A model generated the notes under the pieces. The model did not search any database. It was given only the letters and a program-made list of their open reading frames with translations, and was not told the origin of the DNA. From Sphingomonas paucimobilis NBRC 13935 (lineage in GTDB: Bacteria > Pseudomonadota > Alphaproteobacteria > Sphingomonadales > Sphingomonadaceae), in contig NZ_BBJS01000029.1 of assembly GCF_000739895.2 (NCBI RefSeq), positions 1 to 51,959 on the forward strand: a stretch of DNA of 51,959 nt, given 5' to 3'. Below, piece by piece: positions 1-7,562 of this stretch. The translations under genes were made by a program, and so were the position numbers. How positions within the stretch are numbered: the first letter of the stretch is position 1; each line of letters opens with the position of its first letter.

Positions 1-52
1 GGGGTGTTCCGGTCGGCGAAGTGAGACCTAGCTCATAGCTGGCGACACCCCT
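1..52. repeat. Nested inverted repeat at window edge
   Basis: Arms GGGGTGT (1-7) and ACACCCC (46-52) enclose a smaller TGAG/CTCA stem. It may be the remainder of an intergenic hairpin or repeat cut by the window edge. No coding potential is evident. Confidence 0.3.
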
Positions 53-94
53 CCACTATGCTGCGCATGGTCCCCCTCCCCTTGCAGGGGAGGA
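50..94. repeat. Half copy of intergenic repeat family B
   Basis: The hairpin CCTCCCC (75-81) / GGGGAGG (87-93) is preceded by a CTCCACTATGCTGCGCATGG block. It matches the right half of the full elements at 4483-4608 (read in reverse) and 27456-27585. It ends just before the DUF1489 stop codon, and may act as a terminator for that gene. Confidence 0.6.
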
Positions 95-100
95 TGTTTT

Positions 101-505
101 TTAGATCAGCCCCAGTTCCACCAGCTTGCCGACCAGTACCGGCGGCATCGTCTCGATCCCCGTCGCGGCGCCACTCAGGTCGGGCGGGGCGTCCGCCGCC
201 TCCAGATAGCGCCAGCCCTGATGCGCCCGCTTGGGCAGCGCCTGGACCAGCACCAGCGCCGGATCGATATGGATCGCGCAACGCCCGCCCTCGGCCTCGC
301 CAAAGGACAGGATCGGCGACCGCGCGACCAGTTGATGCTTCAGAATCCAGAAGAGCGATCCCTGCCCCGCTACCTCGTCATGCCGTTTGGGCAGATAGCG
401 CGTGGTGAGGAAGACCGGGCCGTCCTTCGCCCGCAAGGCCAGTCGTTCGGCCAGATGATCGATACTGGCCGCCCCGAACGCGACCTTGGTCAAATGCAGC
501 GCCAT
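101..505 (-). CDS. DUF1489 family protein
   Basis: The product is a 134-residue protein of the DUF1489 family, which is widespread in Alphaproteobacteria and has no established function. The opening MALHLTKVAFGA and the later YLPKRHDEV stretch are typical of the family as I remember it. I chose the ATG at 505 because it gives the usual MALHLTK start; an in-frame ATG at 517 would add four residues (MGGD). There is no signal peptide or membrane segment. The gene is divergent from the Crp-type regulator at 690, and a family B repeat half follows its stop directly. The family call is good but the cellular role is unknown. Confidence 0.75.
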   Translation of the reverse strand: MALHLTKVAFGAASIDHLAERLALRAKDGPVFLTTRYLPKRHDEVAGQGSLFWILKHQLVARSPILSFGEAEGGRCAIHIDPALVLVQALPKRAHQGWRYLEAADAPPDLSGAATGIETMPPVLVGKLVELGLI

Positions 506-517
506 GTCGCCGCCCAT

Positions 518-689
518 GTGGGGGCGGAGAGCTGGTTAGGCTAGGTCGTGATGATGTTCGATGGGCCCAATTTCGTCATGGCCAGCCGTGCAAAGCGATA
601 CGGGGCGTCTTGTCTGAACGCTGGACAGACCGCGCCCCATCGACTGAAATAGGACGATTTTTTTCTACCCGGCTAATCCACGTCTGCGA
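518..689. other. Divergent intergenic region
   Basis: These 172 bases separate the start of DUF1489 from the start of the Crp-type regulator, so promoters for both genes should lie here. A loose inverted repeat TGTC-N9-GACA is present near 617-640. I find no confident -35/-10 pair. Confidence 0.3.
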
Positions 690-1508
690 ATGACGCGTGG
701 GCTTCTCTTATGGCAAACTGTTGGGACATATCGGCGGCCATCATGGACCGTACGAGGACCAGGGTCGAGGGAGGCCAAAATAGCGTATCCGATTCATCGA
801 TATGAGGCATTCGCGGCACTGACGCCCGGCGAGGCGCGGGCGCTGGCTGAACTGGGCGATGGCGAGGTGGTCCGGCGGCGTGGTGAGATTTTCCAGCGCG
901 AAGGCGAGGCGACCAACGGATTCCATCTCCACGTCCGGGGCTGGGTCACCTCGTCCATCGTCCTGCGCAGCGGCAACCGCCTGATCCAGAAGGTGCATCT
1001 GCCCGGCGACATGCTCGGCACGCCCAGCATGGTGTTACCCGAGGCGGCCGACACGCTGACCGCGGTCACCGAGTCCGTCACGGCCTTCGTTCCCTATGAA
1101 CGCTTCGGCAAGCTGTACGAGACCTTCCCGCGTCTCGCCGCGCTGTTCACCATCGCGACCCAGATGGAACGGCTGGCGCTGATGGATGCACTGGCGATGA
1201 CGGGCAACGCCTCGGCACGCGAGCGGATGGCCCGACTGCTGGTCGATTTCCATACGCGGCTCAGCCCGATCGACCTTGTGGTCGATGACGGCTTCCACCT
1301 GCCGCTGACGCAGGAGATCATAGGCGATCTGCTGGGGCTGACGGCGGTGCATGTGAACCGCACGATCCGGGGACTGGAAGAAGAGGGGCTCCTGGCGCGA
1401 CAGGGACACCGATTCCAGTTGCTCGACCTGCCCGCGCTGCGACGCCTGTCCTCGCTGCCGCCACGGCGGCCGAAGTTCGAGCCCAACTGGCTGCCACCCG
1501 CGCGCTGA
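690..1508 (+). CDS. Crp/Fnr family transcriptional regulator
   Basis: A cyclic-nucleotide-binding-like fold (about residues 35-160, with PGDMLGTPSMVL as the phosphate-cassette equivalent) is followed by a winged helix (LTQEIIGDLLGLTAVHVNRT, then IRGLEEEGLL as recognition region). There is no cysteine in the protein, so it cannot carry an FNR-type iron-sulfur cluster. The ligand is unknown. At 272 residues it is longer than the usual 220-240. The first 30 residues are basic, unlike the family, and may not be translated. The only in-frame ATG is at 690 and has no clear ribosome binding site. A GGGAGG lies 5 bases ahead of an in-frame ATA at 780. The gene converges on rplT with a shared terminator. 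Confidence 0.85.
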   Translation: MTRGLLLWQTVGTYRRPSWTVRGPGSREAKIAYPIHRYEAFAALTPGEARALAELGDGEVVRRRGEIFQREGEATNGFHLHVRGWVTSSIVLRSGNRLIQKVHLPGDMLGTPSMVLPEAADTLTAVTESVTAFVPYERFGKLYETFPRLAALFTIATQMERLALMDALAMTGNASARERMARLLVDFHTRLSPIDLVVDDGFHLPLTQEIIGDLLGLTAVHVNRTIRGLEEEGLLARQGHRFQLLDLPALRRLSSLPPRRPKFEPNWLPPAR

Positions 1509-1530
1509 ACCCCTTTGCCTTCCCCGACGA

Positions 1531-1566
1531 AAAAGGGCGCCGGTGGAACCCCACCGACGCCCTTTT
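1531..1566. terminator. Bidirectional rho-independent terminator
   Basis: A long stem has arms AAAAGGGCG (1531-1539) and CGCCCTTTT (1558-1566) with an inner GGTGG/CCACC pairing. T-runs occur on both strands. It lies between the convergent crp-type gene and rplT and should end both transcripts. Confidence 0.85.
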
Positions 1567-1596
1567 CGATTTCCGGCGCTAACCGTCAGTCGCTGT

Positions 1597-1962
1597 TCAA
1601 GCGGCCTGCGGCAGAGCGGCCTTCGCCTGTGCGACGATCGCCGAGAAGGCTTCGCCCTCGTGCATCGCGATGTCGGCCAGGACCTTCCGGTCCAGTTCGA
1701 TGCCTGCCAGCTTGCACCCGTGCATGAACTGCGAATAGGTCAGACCCTCGGCGCGGACACCGGCGTTGATACGCTGGATCCACAGACCACGGAAGGTCCG
1801 CTTCTTAACCTTGCGGTCGCGATACGCATATTGACCAGCCTTTTCGACGGCCTGGCGCGCGATGCGGATGGTGTTCTTGCGACGGCCATAATAGCCCTTC
1901 GCCTGATCCAAAATCCGCTTATGCTTCGCCTTGGTGGTCGTGCCCCGCTTGACGCGTGCCAT
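1597..1962 (-). CDS. rplT: 50S ribosomal protein L20
   Basis: L20 is a primary 23S rRNA-binding protein needed for early assembly of the large subunit. The 121-residue length and the sequence ([56 protein letters not shown]) match bacterial L20 throughout. The ATG at 1962 is preceded by AAGGA. It follows rpmI by 21 bases, the normal rpmI-rplT order. infC and pheST, which often flank this pair, are not present; a terminator follows instead. Confidence 0.97.
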   Translation of the reverse strand: MARVKRGTTTKAKHKRILDQAKGYYGRRKNTIRIARQAVEKAGQYAYRDRKVKKRTFRGLWIQRINAGVRAEGLTYSQFMHGCKLAGIELDRKVLADIAMHEGEAFSAIVAQAKAALPQAA

Positions 1963-1983
1963 ATCTCTCTATCCTTCCAGAAA

Positions 1984-2187
1984 TCAGTTCAGGCCGTAAG
2001 GCGCCCAGGCCTTCACGGTCTTGGTGTCGGCATCGGACAGGACCGAGGTGCCGCGGTTCTGGCGGATATACTTGCCGTTATGGCTGATCAGGCGGTGGCG
2101 CTTGCCGGCGACGCCGTGCTTGAGCTTGCCGGTCGCGGTGAGCTTGAAGCGCTTCTTGACGCCGCTCTTAGTCTTGAGCTTGGGCAT
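1984..2187 (-). CDS. rpmI: 50S ribosomal protein L35
   Basis: This is a 67-residue L35 protein beginning [17 protein letters not shown] and ending in a basic [13 protein letters not shown] region, which is full length for the family. I chose the ATG at 2187 because it gives the invariant MPKLKTK start and has AAAGGA upstream. A longer in-frame reading to 2304 has no family support. It is co-transcribed with rplT. infC is not upstream; the next gene, an AsmA homologue, is divergent. Confidence 0.96.
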   Translation of the reverse strand: MPKLKTKSGVKKRFKLTATGKLKHGVAGKRHRLISHNGKYIRQNRGTSVLSDADTKTVKAWAPYGLN

Positions 2188-2364
2188 TTTGGTCCTTTCG
2201 CTATGAGCAAGGCAGAAACGGCCGCGGCAGCCCTGATGGCCGGGCCGTTCGTGACACCTCGCTCGGGAAGCGGGCCGCTTAGACGAAGTGACGCCGGAAT
2301 GCAACCGATAGCGCCGGCACCCGTCCGGGGGAACCGCCGCTTCGCTCGGACGCTTGGAAAGGCC

Positions 2365-4482
2365 ATGGATCAGCTATCCGCGGCCGAAACGAACGCCAGC
2401 CCCGCCGTCCGCCGCGCCCGGTGGCGGCGATGGGCATTGCGGGTCGGGGTTGGCCTGCTGCTCGTCATCGCCGCGATCTGGCTGGTGCTGTTCGTCACCA
2501 AAGGGCGTTTCCTGCGCCATCCCTTCGAATCGGTCGTGGGAAAGCTGACCCACCGAACGGTGACGGTGGGGGGCGACTTCCAGCTCTATTTCGCGCCCTG
2601 GCGGATCAAGTTCGTCGCCGAGCGGATCGCCATCTCCAATCCCGATTGGGCCAGCCGCCCCAATTTGTTCACCGCCGACCGGATCGATTCGCGGATCGCG
2701 CCGCTGTCGCTGCTGTTCGGCAAGCGGCGCTTCACCTGGCTGGAATTGACCAACGGCGCGGTCGATCTGGAATGGACGCCCGATCACCGCACCAACAGCT
2801 GGACCTTCAGCCAGAAGAAGGGTGGCAAGCCGCTGGAATTTCCCCGGATCGACACGGCCAATGTCACGGGGACGACGATACGCTATCGCGATCCCCGGAT
2901 GCGGGTGACCGCCGACCTCGCACTGGACGATATCCGGTCGCAGGATGCGCGCATCGGCCAGGCGGTCGGGGTGCGCGGCAAGGGCGTGATCCGCAGCACG
3001 CCCTTCAAACTTACCGCGCAGCTTCTATCGCCCGATGCGACCGCCAATCGCGGCAAGAACGAACTGATCGCGCGGATGCGCGCGGCCGGCAATGTGATCG
3101 ATGTGGCGGGCACCCTGCCCTCGATCGCGGATATCGAGAATGTGCCGCTGCGCACGCGGGCCCGTGGCAAGGATATGTCGACCCTGCTCGACATCATCGG
3201 CGTCGTCATCCCGCGCACTCGTACTTATGATTTGCGGGCCCAAATGGTGAAGGATGGCGAGGCCTATCGCTTCACCCGCATGGCCGGCACCTTCGGTGAC
3301 AGCGACCTGGCGGGGCGGCTGACCGTCACCAATGGCCAGCGGCTGCACCTCGATTCGGCGCTCACCACCAAGAAACTCGACATCATCGATGCCGCGCCGT
3401 TCATCGGCTACAATCCCGATATCGTCGCGACCAAGGGCGCACAGGCCGCCGCCGCTGCGACCGGTGCGGGCGCGCAGCGGCTGTTGCCCGATGCGGCATT
3501 GCCGGTGGCGACGATGCAGCGCTTCGATGCCGATCTGAAATGGACGATCGGCACGGTCCGATCGCGCAAGGTGCCGATCTCCAATGTCGATCTGACGCTG
3601 GCGCTCGATCGCGGCAAGCTGACCCTCTCGCCGTTGCGCTTTGCCATGGCGCGTGGGGACGTATCCTCCGACCTGGTGTTCGACACGCGGCCCAGGCCCA
3701 GCCGCATCGGCTATGACATCCGCCTGTCGCCGACGCCGCTCGGCCGCTTGCTCGCCGGCTGGGGCGTGGCGGAGGCAGGGACGAGCGGCACCGTGAAGGG
3801 CCGCATCCAGTTGCAGGGGCGTGGCGACACCATCCATGATTCGCTGGCCAGCGCGAACGGGCGCATGGCCTTCATCCTGCCCGCCGGCTCGCTCTGGACC
3901 CGCAATGCGCAATTGGCCGAACTCGACATCGGCACCTTCGTCCAGAAGATGTTCGAGGAGCGACTGAAGGAACCGGTGCGGATCAATTGCGGGCTGATTG
4001 CCTTTACCGTCCGCAATGGCGTGGCGGCGGCGGACCCGATCCTGATCGACACGTCCAAGAACGTCATCGTCGGGCGCGGCGGCTTCAGTTTCCGCAACGA
4101 GGCCATCGACATGGCGATTCGCGCCGACGCCAAGAAGTTCAGCCTGTTCTCGGGCCAGTCGCCGGTCGGCCTGACCGGCAATTTCGCCGCGCCGGGGATC
4201 AACCCGATCAGCGGCGATCTGCTGGCGCGGGCAGGCGCCGGGCTGGGCTTGGCAGTCGTTGCGACACCGCTGGCGGGGGTGCTGGCGTTCGTCGATGTCG
4301 GCGACGCCAAGGCGGCGGCATGCGGCCCGGTATTGTCGGGTGCCCGCGCCAATGCCCAGCGTACGACCAAGGGCGCGCCGCGTGACGATGTCGGCAATGG
4401 CACCACCGCCAAGTCCAAGGACGGCCGCCAGACAAAAGGTGAGGCCAAGGCGCAGCGCAAGAAGTTCCTGGGAATCTTCTGA
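2365..4482 (+). CDS. AsmA family protein (large paralogue)
   Basis: AsmA-family proteins are inner-membrane-anchored and extend into the periplasm; relatives are linked to outer-membrane and phospholipid homeostasis. This 705-residue protein has a basic cytoplasmic N-terminus, one membrane helix (about 25-46) and a long beta-rich periplasmic body. The AsmA C-terminal module contains [14 protein letters not shown]. There are only two cysteines, C542 (INCGLI) and C653 (AACGPV). The ATG at 2365 has GGAAAGG upstream; the open frame reaches back to 1543 but that part runs antisense through rplT and rpmI. A lysine-rich tail ends the protein. A related gene lies at 29782. The lipid cargo, if any, is unknown. 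Confidence 0.85.
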   Translation: MDQLSAAETNASPAVRRARWRRWALRVGVGLLLVIAAIWLVLFVTKGRFLRHPFESVVGKLTHRTVTVGGDFQLYFAPWRIKFVAERIAISNPDWASRPNLFTADRIDSRIAPLSLLFGKRRFTWLELTNGAVDLEWTPDHRTNSWTFSQKKGGKPLEFPRIDTANVTGTTIRYRDPRMRVTADLALDDIRSQDARIGQAVGVRGKGVIRSTPFKLTAQLLSPDATANRGKNELIARMRAAGNVIDVAGTLPSIADIENVPLRTRARGKDMSTLLDIIGVVIPRTRTYDLRAQMVKDGEAYRFTRMAGTFGDSDLAGRLTVTNGQRLHLDSALTTKKLDIIDAAPFIGYNPDIVATKGAQAAAAATGAGAQRLLPDAALPVATMQRFDADLKWTIGTVRSRKVPISNVDLTLALDRGKLTLSPLRFAMARGDVSSDLVFDTRPRPSRIGYDIRLSPTPLGRLLAGWGVAEAGTSGTVKGRIQLQGRGDTIHDSLASANGRMAFILPAGSLWTRNAQLAELDIGTFVQKMFEERLKEPVRINCGLIAFTVRNGVAAADPILIDTSKNVIVGRGGFSFRNEAIDMAIRADAKKFSLFSGQSPVGLTGNFAAPGINPISGDLLARAGAGLGLAVVATPLAGVLAFVDVGDAKAAACGPVLSGARANAQRTTKGAPRDDVGNGTTAKSKDGRQTKGEAKAQRKKFLGIF

Positions 4483-4608
4483 TCCTCCCCGGCCCGAGGA
4501 GGGGGGAGCCATGCGCAGCATGGTGGAAGGGCATGCTGCAAGGAACGTCCTGTACGGCATCCCCCCGTCAGGCCTTGCGCCTGCCACCTCCCCTCGTAGG
4601 GGAGGTCC
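4483..4608. repeat. Full copy of intergenic repeat family B
   Basis: This composite palindrome has outer hairpins TCCTCCCC at 4483 and CCTCCCC/GGGGAGG at 4587-4605. The inner arms are GCCATGCGCAGCATGG and CCGTCAGGCC. A partly decayed central palindrome AAGGAACGTCCT lies at 4540-4551. It is the reverse orientation of the copy at 27456-27585. It fills the gap between the convergent AsmA gene and hisN. Confidence 0.8.
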
Positions 4609-4613
4609 TTCAA

Positions 4614-5432
4614 TCAGTGATCATGCCCATGATCATGCGGCACGTTACGCAGCGCCTCCAGCACCTCTTCCGTGCGCGCGGGATCGCCGATCGCCAGCAC
4701 ATGGCCCGCGCTGTCGGCGGTCAGCGGATCGCCGTTCCAGTCGCACATCCGTCCGCCCGCGCCCTCGACCACCGGCACCAGGGCAGCGAAGTCGTGCAGC
4801 TTCAGCCCCGATTCGCAAACGATGTCGACATGGCCGCTCGCCAGCAGCCCATAATTGTAACAGTCGCCGCCATAGACCGGCCCCTGGCGTGGGGACTGGC
4901 CGCTGATCGCGGTGACCAGCGCCATATAGTGCGGCACATCCTCGTCCTCGAACAGATGCGGGCTGGTGGTCGCGATCGTCGCACCTTCCAGTGCCGCGCA
5001 GGGCCGCGTCCGCGCCGGCTGTCCGTTGAACAGGGTCGGCCGCCCCATCACGCCCAGCCAGCGCTCCCCGGCGATCGGCTGGTCGATGATGCCCAGCACC
5101 GGCCAGCCATTGTCGACCAGCGCGATCAGCGTGCCGAAGATCGGCCGCCCCACGGTGAAGCTGCGGGTGCCGTCGATCGGGTCGAGCACCCATTGCCGCC
5201 CGGTCACCCCATCCTTGACGCCATATTCCTCGCCATGAATGCCGTCACCCGAGCGCTCGGCCTCCAGGATGCGCCGCATCGCCGCCTCCGCCTCGCGATC
5301 GGCCAGGGTCACGGGCGAGTTATCCGCCTTGATCTCCAGCCCCATTTCACGGCGGAAATAAGGGCGGATCGCCGCGCCCGCAGCGTCGGCCAAAGCGAGG
5401 GCCAAGTTGATATCGGATTTATGCACGGACAT
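4614..5432 (-). CDS. hisN: Inositol-monophosphatase-type histidinol-phosphatase
   Basis: The product is a 272-residue metal-dependent phosphatase of the inositol monophosphatase superfamily. Metal-binding residues are visible as E68 in GEEYG, D84 and D87 in DPIDGT, and a C-terminal LHDFAA aspartate. The short active-site region and overall sequence best fit HisN, which removes phosphate from histidinol phosphate in histidine synthesis and replaces HisB-N in many Alphaproteobacteria. Other members act on inositol or fructose phosphates, so the substrate is inferred. The protein ends in HDHGHDH, a possible extra metal-binding tail. The ATG is at 5432. No other his gene is nearby. Confidence 0.8.
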   Translation of the reverse strand: MSVHKSDINLALALADAAGAAIRPYFRREMGLEIKADNSPVTLADREAEAAMRRILEAERSGDGIHGEEYGVKDGVTGRQWVLDPIDGTRSFTVGRPIFGTLIALVDNGWPVLGIIDQPIAGERWLGVMGRPTLFNGQPARTRPCAALEGATIATTSPHLFEDEDVPHYMALVTAISGQSPRQGPVYGGDCYNYGLLASGHVDIVCESGLKLHDFAALVPVVEGAGGRMCDWNGDPLTADSAGHVLAIGDPARTEEVLEALRNVPHDHGHDH

Positions 5433-5486
5433 GAGACAGGCGATAGGATAGCATCACGCGATCAGCAATGGACGGCGTCCATGCGA

Positions 5487-5505
5487 AAGGTTACGCGTTA
5501 ACCTT
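5487..5505. promoter_or_regulatory. Palindrome AAGGTTA-N5-TAACCTT upstream of peroxiredoxin
   Basis: Perfect 7-base arms are separated by CGCGT. The site lies 23 bases ahead of the peroxiredoxin start and 55 bases ahead of the divergent hisN start. It could be an operator for either gene; no regulator is identified. Confidence 0.4.
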
Positions 5506-5527
5506 GTTTTTGGAGGGATTCATCGCG

Positions 5528-6061
5528 ATGCGTGTCTTGTTCGGCGTCTTTCTTGCGCTGCTTGCCGTCCCGGCCAGCGCCGCCTTGCGCCCGGGCGCTG
5601 TGGCTCCCGATTTCACGACGCGCGGCGCGGTGGCGGGCAAGGTCTTCACGCTGAACCTGAAGGATCAGCTACGGCACGGCCCCGTCGTCCTGTATTTCTT
5701 CCCCGCCGCCTTCACCAGCGGGTGCAGCGCCGAGGCGCGCGCCTTTGCCGAGAAGATCGACGCCTTCCGCGCCGCCGGCGCCCGGGTGATCGGCATGTCG
5801 GCCGATCCGGTCGACAAGCTCGCCGCCTTTTCCAAGGCCGAATGCGCGGGCAAATTCCCGGTGGCCAGCGCAGGCCCGGCGATCGTGAAGGGCTATGACG
5901 TCGCGCTCGGCCGCCAGATGGAAGGGCGCGATATCACCTCGCGCACGAGCTATGTCATTGGTCGCGATGGCCGAATCGCGTTCGTGCACGACGATATGAA
6001 CCCCGCCGAGCATGTGGCCACGACACTGGCCGCGGTGCGTGGACTGACCGCCAAGCGCTGA
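5528..6061 (+). CDS. Exported peroxiredoxin (AhpC/TSA, BCP-like)
   Basis: The thioredoxin-fold peroxidase has a signal peptide: MRVLFGVFLALLAVPASA is followed by the mature protein. It should therefore reduce peroxides in the periplasm. The likely peroxidatic cysteine is C66 in FTSGCSAEA, and C106 in AECAGKF is the only candidate resolving cysteine. The spacing of 40 is not that of classical PrxQ (5). The mature part is full length for the BCP/PrxQ group. The ATG at 5528 has GGAGGG upstream at a slightly long spacing; an upstream ATG at 5468 would remove the exported N-terminus. It is divergent from hisN. The electron donor is unknown. Confidence 0.8.
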   Translation: MRVLFGVFLALLAVPASAALRPGAVAPDFTTRGAVAGKVFTLNLKDQLRHGPVVLYFFPAAFTSGCSAEARAFAEKIDAFRAAGARVIGMSADPVDKLAAFSKAECAGKFPVASAGPAIVKGYDVALGRQMEGRDITSRTSYVIGRDGRIAFVHDDMNPAEHVATTLAAVRGLTAKR

Positions 6062-6180
6062 GTATAGCGCGGCCGGGGGCTAGACATGAATCAAGGGAAG
6101 GATGTCCAATCGACGCGGGATCGCCGCCAGGGTAACCTGGTACCCGCAACGATTGCGATGGATAGCGCGGGTATCGCGCG

Positions 6181-7200
6181 ATGACATCGACGGACAAGCT
6201 ATATCAACGCATCGGCCAGTTTCTGGAGGATCACCGCCTGGTCCCGGACCCGGCGCATTATGCGTTCGTCCATGCCATCCTGACCCAGCCGAACAGCAGC
6301 CTGGCCAAGGCCGCCGCCGCGCTGATCGACGGCGGCGTGCGTTTGCATCAGGATGATATCCAGCGGCTGGGCGGCCCTACCGCCGGGCAGCGTCAGGCAC
6401 CGCCGCCCGCGCCCCCGACGCGCGACCATCTGGTCGACGCGGCCGCGACCCGCACCGATGCGCTGGCGGAGCAGACCCAGGATCATGTCGAGACCCTGTC
6501 AGCGATGATCCGCACGATGCAGGCCGACACCTCGGCGTTCAGCGCCAATCTGGAACGCAGCGCGGCGGAGATTCAGCGGGGCGAACCGATCGGGCTGGCC
6601 ACACTGGCCAAGCTGACCGGCGAGATGCTGGAGCGTATCCATGACAGCGAGCGGCGGCTGGAACAGGCAACCGCAGAGGCCGATGCGCTGCGCGAAAAGC
6701 TGGTCGAGGCGCGCGCCTCGGCCCGCCGTGATCCGCTGACCGGGCTGGCCAATCGACTGGCGTTCAACGAGTCGATCGGACAGTGTTTCCAGTCGCCGGA
6801 GTCCTGCTATCTCGCGCTGTGCGATGTCGACCGGTTCAAGCGAATCAATGACGAACATGGCCATGCGGTGGGCGACCGGGTGCTCAACGCGATCGGCCAG
6901 ATCCTGAGCGAGGAAGGGCGCGGTCATTTGGTCTGTCGTCATGGTGGCGAGGAATTCGCGATCCTGATGACGAAATTGACCATGACCGAGGCCAGGGCGC
7001 TGATCGACCGGGCGCGCGATGCGGTGCGCGAAAAGCGGCTGCGGGTACGCGAAACCGGAGAAGCGATCGGTGAGGTTACCTTCTCTGCCGGCATCACCGC
7101 CTTCCGCCCCGACGACACGCATGAGACGGTGTTCGCGCGTGCCGATGCCCTGCTCTATCGCGCGAAGAATGAAGGCCGCAACCGAATCTGCGCCGACTGA
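6181..7200 (+). CDS. GGDEF-domain diguanylate cyclase
   Basis: The 339-residue protein makes cyclic di-GMP from GTP if active. Residues 1-170 form a soluble, largely helical region with a coiled-coil-like part (about 145-178) and no membrane segment. The GGDEF domain starts at RRDPLTGLANRLAF. The active-site motif is GGEEF (255-259), an active variant. There is no RxxD inhibitory site five residues upstream (the sequence is LVCRH), so feedback inhibition through that site is unlikely. The ATG at 6181 has only a weak ribosome binding site. A strong hairpin terminator begins at the stop codon. Confidence 0.9.
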   Translation: MTSTDKLYQRIGQFLEDHRLVPDPAHYAFVHAILTQPNSSLAKAAAALIDGGVRLHQDDIQRLGGPTAGQRQAPPPAPPTRDHLVDAAATRTDALAEQTQDHVETLSAMIRTMQADTSAFSANLERSAAEIQRGEPIGLATLAKLTGEMLERIHDSERRLEQATAEADALREKLVEARASARRDPLTGLANRLAFNESIGQCFQSPESCYLALCDVDRFKRINDEHGHAVGDRVLNAIGQILSEEGRGHLVCRHGGEEFAILMTKLTMTEARALIDRARDAVREKRLRVRETGEAIGEVTFSAGITAFRPDDTHETVFARADALLYRAKNEGRNRICAD

Positions 7201-7228
7201 AAATTCCGCCATCGGGTGGCGGAATTTT
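7200..7228 (+). terminator. Terminator after GGDEF gene
   Basis: A perfect 11-base stem AAAATTCCGCC / GGCGGAATTTT has a 7-base loop and ends in TTTT, directly after the GGDEF stop codon. Confidence 0.85.
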
Positions 7229-7304
7229 CCCATTGGAATGGCGCAATTTGCTGAAATCGATGCAGCCTTTTTATTTTCTCTTATATTTCAATGGTTTAGA
7301 AAAC

Positions 7305-7320
7305 TGGCACGCCCCCTGCA
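7305..7320 (+). promoter_or_regulatory. Sigma-54-like promoter
   Basis: TGGCACG (7305-7311), four C bases and CTGCA (7316-7320) match the -24/-12 consensus TGGCACG-N4-TTGCW at all but one position. An A/T-rich stretch lies just upstream (7266-7303), as expected for a bent or IHF-binding region. Transcription would begin near 7332, about 48 bases ahead of the 35-residue peptide gene. An inverted repeat CGGTCA/TGACCG (7335-7357) lies in the predicted leader. Confidence 0.55.
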
Positions 7321-7379
7321 AAGCTCCCAGCATCGGTCATCAGCCAGTTGGTGACCGGATCGACAAAGGGAGTTTTGCC

Positions 7380-7487
7380 ATGTTCCAGACCGTTCAAGCC
7401 CGCCAGTTCCTCGTTTCCTGCCTGGGTGCCCTGGTGTTCGCCGGGCTGGCCATCACCAGCGCCGCGCCGATCTTTCCGATCGCCTGA
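7380..7487 (+). CDS. Small membrane or signal-peptide-like protein, 35 residues
   Basis: The reading frame encodes MFQTVQARQFLVSCLGALVF and then a hydrophobic end finishing in SAAPIFPIA. It has one predicted membrane helix (about 10-28) and resembles a signal peptide with almost nothing after it. AAAGGGAG lies 8 bases upstream of the ATG at 7380. It sits between a terminator and sigma-54-like promoter on one side and a GC-rich hairpin (7514-7543) on the other, so it appears to be its own transcription unit. I do not recognise a named family. It could be a small membrane protein, or a leader. Confidence 0.6.
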   Translation: MFQTVQARQFLVSCLGALVFAGLAITSAAPIFPIA

Positions 7488-7513
7488 CGCTCATGCGTCA
7501 GACGCTCGCCATA

Positions 7514-7543
7514 GGCCGGGTCGTCCTGTCTCGACGCCCGGCC
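7514..7543. terminator. Hairpin after the 35-residue gene
   Basis: GGCCGGG (7514-7520) pairs with CCCGGCC (7537-7543), with an inner CGTC/GACG stem. There is no clear T-run, so termination is plausible but not certain. It lies between convergent genes. Confidence 0.5.
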
Positions 7544-7562
7544 TGATGGCCGCCTCAGGAGG

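Noticed and set aside
690..1508. Regulator as FNR/FixK oxygen sensor
   Set aside because: The protein has no cysteine, so it has no [4Fe-4S] site; no FNR box was seen nearby.
3025..4587. Minus-strand open frame of 520 codons
   Set aside because: Antisense to the AsmA gene, and it runs through the repeat at 4483-4608.
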